Below, in pieces: positions 58,505 to 64,000 of a DNA stretch of 64,000 nt. The notes under the pieces were generated by a model. The model did no database searches and was not told where the DNA came from. It saw only the letters and a program-made list of their open reading frames with translations. Both the position numbers and the translations under genes were made by a program. Origin of the DNA: Dasypus novemcinctus (taxonomy: Eukaryota > Chordata > Mammalia > Cingulata > Dasypodidae); assembly GCF_030445035.2 (NCBI RefSeq), contig NC_080694.1, positions 74,291,147 to 74,355,146 on the forward strand, read 5' to 3'. Within the stretch, counting starts at the first letter, position 1. Every line of letters begins with the position of its first letter.

Positions 58505-59375
58505 GCATCTAACAGAGCACATGAGTGCCAATCATTAAAGAGCTTGAAAAAGCTAAGTATCTATTGCAATTTCTCTCTGAAAATAAATAACTTAAGAAAA
58601 TTGTATATATACTGTTCCCACCAGCTTTTAAAAAGGGGTGCCATCTTTATAGGCACCTAACCTTGCCTACCTCTGTAATCCAATGTCCTCTTTTAAAACT
58701 GGGTATTCCAAAATTTTAATGGTTTGTTTCTTTCAGAGTGAACATCTTATTAACCATATGAAAACTTCATCCAACTTCATGCAGAAGGCCAGATCCATCT
58801 TCCTCCAGTTAAAATAAAATAGAGTTTTATACCTTGTTAGGTAATGACTACAGCCCATGGCCAGGAGGAAGCAGTTACAGAAAAGAGATGATCTCCCTTC
58901 AGCACCCCTTTAAGATTGAAGGTGTAAACTCTTCAAGGGAGCATCTGACAGAACACATGAGTGCCAATCATTAAAGAGCTTGAAAAGTGTCTTCAAACAA
59001 AGCTAAGTATCTATTGCAATTTCTCTCTGAAAATAAATAACTTAAGAAAATTATATATATACTGTTCCCACCAGCTTTTAAAAAGGGGTGCCTAACCTTG
59101 CCTACCTCTGTAATCCAATGTCCTCTTTTAAAACTGGGTATTCCAAAATTTTAATGGTTTGTTTCTTTCAGAATGAACATCTTATTAACCATATGAAAAC
59201 TTCATCCAACTTCATGCAGAAGGCCAGATCCATCTTCCTCCAGTTAAAATAAAATAGAGTTTTATACCTTGTTAGGTAATGACTACAGCCCATGGCCAGG
59301 AGGAAGCAGTTACAGAAAAGAGATGATCTCCCTTCAGCACCCCTTTAAGATTGAAGGAGTAAACTCTTCAAGGGT
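58505..59375 (+). repeat. ~436-bp tandem duplication in the provirus 3' region
   Basis: Copy 1 is 58505-58940, copy 2 is 58941-59375. Both run from GCATCTRACAGARCACATGA to GTAAACTCTTCAAGGG. They differ by small indels: copy 2 has an extra GTGTCTTCAAAC-type piece, copy 1 has ATCTTTATAGGC. Confidence 0.93.
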
Positions 59376-59598
59376 GAAACAGGATTGATAGATGGATCTG
59401 GACCCTGACTGGAGGTCTACGTGGGCCCTGGTGGCCCTGGGATGACTGCAGGGGGATCCCTACCCAAGGATTCTACTGTGCTGAGTGGAAACTTATAAAC
59501 TTCTGGGAACAGGTTCCTGAATGCTACACTAAAAATTGATAAGTAAAGTAATCAATCAAAACAACAAACAGCCATCCACCTCAAAGATCCAACAAAAA

Positions 59599-59634
59599 TT
59601 ATGCCAAAGTTTAGCAAGTTAAACTTTGGCATAA
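59599..59634. other. Perfect 15-bp inverted repeat at the polypurine tract
   Basis: Left arm TTATGCCAAAGTTTA (59599-59613), loop GCAAGT, right arm TAAACTTTGGCATAA (59620-59634). The right arm runs into the polypurine tract beginning at 59633. Every one of the 15 positions pairs. Confidence 0.95.
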
Positions 59635-59643
59635 GGGGGGAAA

Positions 59644-60130
59644 TGGTGTGGGCTATGGGGGGGAGGCTCTTTGTCTCTTCAGAGATAACATTAACCTAAG
59701 CTGTCTGCCCTGACTTGTGGGAGTGGAATGGTAAGAGGCTGCAGTCCTGCCCTTGGTAACCATGGCAATGACTCCTGTCCTAGGAAACAGTTAAACAATG
59801 CAAAGTCAATAAACTTTAAATATTCAGGGAAAATGCAAAACAAATGTGCTAAAAGCTTATCTAGAATGTATGAAGTCCATGCTAAAAGCTTACCTAGGAT
59901 GTGGAAGGTATATGCTAATTCAAGCCTATTGAGAACTGAAACAAAAGAACGATTTGGCCTTTCTTCTCTGTGTGAAAGGACTCAAAAATCTTGTTAAAGG
60001 CTCAGGTTTGAAACAGAAAGCTCACGAGTCTGGCCAGCCTTCAATAAATCATTTTTTCCTTCTCAAAATCATTCCTGAGTCCTGGCATTTCTATACACAA
60101 ATAATTGAACCTCTCTTAAATTCTGCAACA
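59644..60130 (+). mobile_element. 3' LTR of ERV1-type provirus
   Basis: 487 bp, TGGTGTGGGCTATGGGGGGG to TAAATTCTGCAACA. Followed by AAGG (60131-60134), a 4-bp target duplication with 53262-53265. The poly(A) signal CTTCAATAAATCATTTTTTC is kept (~60040). Where the 5' LTR has TATAAAAGG this copy has GTGTGAAAGG (~59970), so its TATA box is lost. Confidence 0.9.
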
Positions 60131-60134
60131 AAGG

Positions 60135-60595
60135 GAGCAGGTATTTGATTCTGAAATGTGAGACCAAGAGGATTCCTTAAGCATGAAGCCCCCAAGAGGC
60201 TGGTCCAGGGAACAGCTCATGAGGAAAGGAGCCTCCTGGATGCCTGAGGGCACAACTGAACTTGGGAAGAGAGCAGAGCATCAGAGATGGATACAGGAAG
60301 CCTGGAAGGAGACAAGCCCTGTGCCTGTTCACTCACAGCTGAGATCCAGGGGATGGGAGATTCTGGAGGGGAAGCCAGGGAGCTCTAGAGATGGGTGCCA
60401 TCTTGCTTCTCCACGTGGCAACATGCCAGAACACATAGCAGCTGACTTTGGTGAGAAAGCACATCTTATGGTGCCTTGGTTTGGATTTTTCATGGCCTTG
60501 GAACTGTGAGCTTTTACCCTAAGTAAATACCCTGTATAAAAGCCAGCACATTTCCGGTACTTTGCATCGACAGCCCATTGGGAAATTAAAATACC
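60135..60595 (+). mobile_element. ERVL-type LTR, right part
   Basis: Continues the LTR broken at 53265. Ends with GTAAATACCCTGTATAAAAG, CCAGCACATTTCCGGTACTT and TGCATCGACAGCCC, a pattern also seen in the solo LTR at 22.9 kb. Followed by the CACTG target duplication (60596-60600). Confidence 0.72.
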
Positions 60596-61745
60596 CACTG
60601 TCACCGCTCTTGCTCAATATTGTGCTGGAAATTCTAGCTGGAGCAATTAGGCAAAAAGAAGCAATCAAATTCCTCCTATTTGTAAAGGAAGATGCAAAAT
60701 GTTCCCTATTTCCACATGACATAATCCTTTATATAGAAAATACTGGAAAATTTACAACACAGCCCTTAGCTCTACTAAACAAATTCAATAAAGTGGCAAG
60801 GTAAATGATCAACGCACAAAATATCTGTAGTCTCTATACACAAGTACTGAGCAATCTAAAGAGGAAACCCAGAAAAAAATTCCATTTACAATAACAAGTA
60901 AAAGAATCAAATATCTATAAATAAATTTAACCAAATATGTAATGAAAATGTACACACACAAAAAATCTACAAAACATTACTGAAAGAAACCAAAGAATAC
61001 ATCAGTCTGTTAATAGACTAGAAAACCAAATGCTCTCAAGGTGACAATTCTATACAAAAGAATTTATACTTTCAACACAATCCCAATAAAAATTCCAAAG
61101 GCCTTCTTTGCAGAAATGGAAAAGCCCATCATCAAGTTTATATAGAAGGATAAGAGGACCCAAATAGCCAAAACATCTTGAAAAAGAAGAATGAAGCTGG
61201 AGGACTCAAATTTCCTGGTTCTAAACTTACTACAAACCTACAGCTATCAAAGTAGTGTGATCCTGGCACAAGAGCAGACATATAGACCAATGGAACAGAA
61301 TTGAGAGATCAGAAATAAAGTCTCCTATATATGGCCAATTAATTTTTGACAAGGCTGCCAAGCCCACTCAATTGGGAGAAAATAGTCTCTTTGATTAAAT
61401 TGTTCTGGAAAAACTGGGTATGTATATGCCAAAGAATGAAGGTGGGCTGCTACCTCACAATATTTATAAATATAAACTCAAAATCTATTAAAGATCTAAA
61501 TAGAAGAAATGAGTATAAAACTCCTAGAAGGAAACATGAAAGCATCTTCAGCCAATGGTTTATTAAACTTCATACTCTAAGCAAGAGCAACAAAAGAAAA
61601 TAGATATATGTAAAGCTTTTGTGCATCAAAGGGCTTTAGCATCAGTCAAAAGATAATCTACAGAATTGAAGGAAACATTTGGAAATCGCACATCACCTAG
61701 GGCTAATATCATGAAAAAAAGAAAGAAATCCTGAACTGAACAACA
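60596..61745 (+). mobile_element. Old L1 ORF2 remnant, right of the ERV nest
   Basis: Resumes the L1 at PLSPLLLNIVLEILAGAIRQ (~60590-60650). Runs on through decayed ORF2 with TTTACAACACAGCCCTTAGC, the SCRRMK-type CQRMKVGCYL region (~61430), and stops near 61740 where the RUFY3 copy begins. The FADD codons are altered to a PHD-like reading (~60713). Confidence 0.8.
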
Positions 61746-61759
61746 AAAATACAAATGAA

Positions 61760-63870
61760 TTGCCCCCAGTGGCCCGAGTCACAGGCTGGGGCTGCAGCAG
61801 GAGGGTTTTGGAGAGGAGGCAGCAGGAAAGGGGGCTGTGCCTGATGGGCTGTGGCCCAGGAGGAAGGTGGCAGCACCGATGCCCGCATCCTCTGTTCATG
61901 GAGGTGAAGGAAGGATCAAGCTTGGCCAAGAGGCCTGCCGGACGCCACTGCAGACAGGGAGAGCTGAGAAGAGCTACAGAGGGCGGCAGGAAGCAGCGTC
62001 CTGATTCCCTCATGGCTGCTGAATGCGTCCACCTGACCAAAGGGCCAAGCTGGGCAGCAAGGGCTCAGCTGAGCCAGCCCTGGACCTGGGTAGGGTCTGA
62101 TGTGACCATGCTCCTCTCCAGCAGTTCTTCCTGGTGATGCAGCACCACCTGGAACATGGCTTGAAAGACAAGAAAATTTTTCTTGGACAAAACAAGCCCT
62201 CCTGTGGCCTCTAGAAATGTAGGAAAGCTTGTTCCAGAAGCTGAGGAGGAAACAGCAGGTGTCAAGGTCTCCCAGGACTGAGGATGTCAGGAAGCGGAGG
62301 AAGAGCCTGGCTTCATTTGGATCAACACAAAAGAAATTCTGAGTGTACAAAAGCTGCGATCAATAAAAAGGAACTTCTCATGAATTCTACGAGCCCAATG
62401 ACCTCATAGTGGAAGAAGAAGGAGGTATAATTGCTGGTCCATCAGTGAGTCTTAAAGACCTTGATCCCAATTTCTGTGTGAAAGGAGAAGGTTTGGACTC
62501 CCAGATGCAGTTTCAGGTGTTTTACTGTATCTTGAGGATGGGAACAGCAGTGAAGGCATGAAGGAGATGGTCAGATTCCTGCCACTCTGGACCAGAACAG
62601 TGAGGTAGAGGAGCTCCACAGATATCTGAATGCTACATAAACAATCTTCAGGCAACAGTGGATGCTTTAGAAAAATCCGAGACTAAACTGACAGGTGAGC
62701 TTGCAGTTGCAAACAATAGGGTTATTACCTTGCCAGAAGAAATGGAGGAGTTACAGAGGAAGCTCTTACATAGCAGAATCCATTCAGAAGGGTCCTAAGC
62801 AAGACAGAACTTCAGAAGGGCAAGCACTGAATAAAGCAAGAAAGCGCTGAAAGTAGGAGAAACAATTACCCCTGGATGTTGAAAAGGAGCTGGAGAGACA
62901 GATCTGCACAACACAAGAGATGGAGCTGGCTGTGAAGATGCTAGAGAAGGGTGTCTGTGAAGCAGGTGCTTTGGTGTCCATGGCAGTACCTGGAAGCTCC
63001 CAGGGCTCTCAGGCATGAGCTTGCTTTAATGCTGCATAGTTCAGGCTTAGGAGTAAATCAGAAATGTGAACTAAGCAATTGCTTGGAAGAGATGACTATT
63101 TAGGTGGCTGCCACCATTAAATGACTTGAACAAAGATGGCCCCAGGCTGGTTGAGGCCACCCGTCTGCTGAGCTGGACAACCAGCTCCCGAGTAGGACCT
63201 CAGAGACAAGATCAAGAGTCTGTAGCTGGACATGGAGGAGCCAACCAGGCAGTGGAACCAGCCTGAAATAGGAAAGAGAAAGAAGGTTCCAAAACAACAG
63301 GAGCCTCCAGAAAAGGGGTCACAGAGCCAGAAACCAAATGGTTGAGAAGCACAAAATCAAGAGGAACATGTTAAACTGAAAATGCCCTTTGAAGAAGCCA
63401 CTGGCTGGTCTCGCCCATGGATGATCAGGATCTGCCCTGGGTGTCTGAAAGCCGCAGGTGTGTCAGCTCTGCCAAGAAGATGGCAACATCACCAAGAATG
63501 TGTGTAAGACCTGCAGGGGAGCCATCTGTAGGGCTGATTCAGCCAACTCCTGCCTCTTCCTTCAAGCATCAGGCTTGAGTGAGTCTTCAGTCCCTGCCCC
63601 AAGCTCCTAATGAAACAATATTCCAGCAGCCCCCCCATGAGCTAGGGGGACAAGAGCTGGACCAAAACTCATGCAGGGCCCGTCTCTACCAGTGCCAGGT
63701 GTTAGGAGGCCCTAAGAGCACATTCCTCAGAATCAACTAGAAGGTGTAGGGAGGAGTTATTTAAATACATCAGGCCTGGGGAACAAAGGCTGTGGTTAGG
63801 GGTGCTGGAAGTTTTGCTCATTTTCTGTAATTACTTTTAATAAAACTTACTCAATTTAGCATTTCTCTTC
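61760..63870 (+). pseudogene. RUFY3: RUFY3 processed pseudogene (FYVE-containing isoform)
   Basis: RUFY3 is a RUN/coiled-coil adaptor of endosomal and neuronal trafficking. The intron-free copy has stops and shifts in every frame. RUN part: [16 protein letters not shown] text equal to the APLQQFF region (~62115), FLGQNK (~62187), KKELL, FYEPN (~62370-62390). Coiled coil: TLDQNSEVEELHRYLNAT (~62590-62640), KGPKQDRTSEGQALNKARK (~62790-62845), LPLDVEKELERQICT (~62870), QEMELAVKMLEKGVCE (~62918). C-terminal FYVE-like Cys pairs: ALPRRWQHHQECV region (~63460) and LLMKQYSSSPP (~63600). AATAAA lies at 63838. RUFY3 fits the coil better than RUFY1 or RUFY2. The 5' edge is uncertain, and no target duplication was found. 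Confidence 0.82.
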
Positions 63871-64000
63871 TAAGTCTAATACCCTACCTTGAAGGATTTC
63901 TGGCATAGCATATCTTTGTAAAGAGCTATTACCCATTTTTATGAATAGTAGTAATAATACAGGGGAGGGTATACTAGGAGAGAGGGATCCCAGCAGATAA
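63871..64000. other. Intergenic end of window
   Basis: AT-rich, no feature seen. Confidence 0.5.

Larger units (their letters stand above)
53751..59643 (+). mobile_element. ERV1-type provirus internal region, without recognisable gag, pol or env
   Basis: 5.9 kb. Directly after the 5' LTR lies TTTTGGGGGGCCCTCCCAGG (53751-53770), a diverged tRNA-Pro type primer-binding site of gammaretrovirus-like elements. A leader-like part follows to ~55000, then an AT-rich middle (55-58.5 kb) where no frame exceeds ~90 codons. I could not find reverse transcriptase, protease or envelope signatures. It ends with a 436-bp tandem duplication, a hairpin and the polypurine tract AAGGGGGGAAA (59633-59643). Probably a non-autonomous element whose genes were lost or replaced. 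Confidence 0.78.

Noticed and set aside
53266..60130. Segmental duplication explaining the two ~486-bp repeats
   Set aside because: They have TG starts, a poly(A) signal and flanking AAGG, with a primer-binding site and polypurine tract in between, so they are proviral LTRs.

Overview
The window is mammalian nuclear DNA, most likely from a xenarthran (armadillo or sloth type). The evidence is the tRNA-derived SINEs of the armadillo DAS type, a near-intact L1, MIR, MLT1 and MLT2 repeats, ERV LTRs, and an exon-intron structured MHC class I gene. The species call rests on remembered repeat families and was not searched. The locus looks like the MHC class I / TRIM block: a decayed TRIM26 copy on + (4.29-9.37 kb) faces a decayed TRIM15 copy on - (18.4-16.7 kb), and a class I gene lies at 44.17-47.04 kb. 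Convergent TRIM15 and TRIM26 is also the human arrangement.

Layout. 0-4.2 kb: tandem repeats, an inverted L1 3' fragment, a MIR and a GGAT-type array. 4.3-9.4 kb: TRIM26 pseudogene with splice sites kept but at least six frameshifts and an intronic 45-bp VNTR. 9.4-14.8 kb: DAS-type SINE, RPL17 retropseudogene, an LTR-like block, a CpG-rich CCAAT-box segment and a 3' L1 module. 16-18.4 kb: a MIR with an internal 43-bp expansion and TRIM15 exons. 19.6-37.1 kb: old L1s, ERVL-type LTRs and a young 11.2-kb composite L1 inserted into an older L1. 37.1-38.7 kb: an unassigned GC-rich stretch with a 289-codon ORF. 38.9-43.1 kb: old L1 remnants, an MLT1 LTR and SINEs. 43.9-47.04 kb: the class I gene with its promoter. 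50.1-61.7 kb: L1 remnants holding an RPL7/L1 chimeric retrocopy and, further on, an L1 < LTR < ERV1-type provirus nest. 61.8-63.9 kb: a RUFY3 retropseudogene.

The only gene here that looks able to make a normal protein is the class I heavy chain: 330 codons, intact splice sites, kappaB/ISRE/CRE/CCAAT promoter boxes and an HLA-E-like leader. An in-frame stop in the transmembrane exon leaves a four-residue tail, as in non-classical molecules. The most unusual material is in the repeats. A ~1.7-kb polyadenylated module at the end of the young L1 recurs in other copies and carries a 96-codon ORF that stays open in two of them. One truncated copy of this module has landed in that L1's own ORF1. 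An ERV1-type provirus with no large ORF has a 436-bp duplication and a perfect 15-bp-stem hairpin at its polypurine tract. All coordinates come from reading by eye; no database search was possible.
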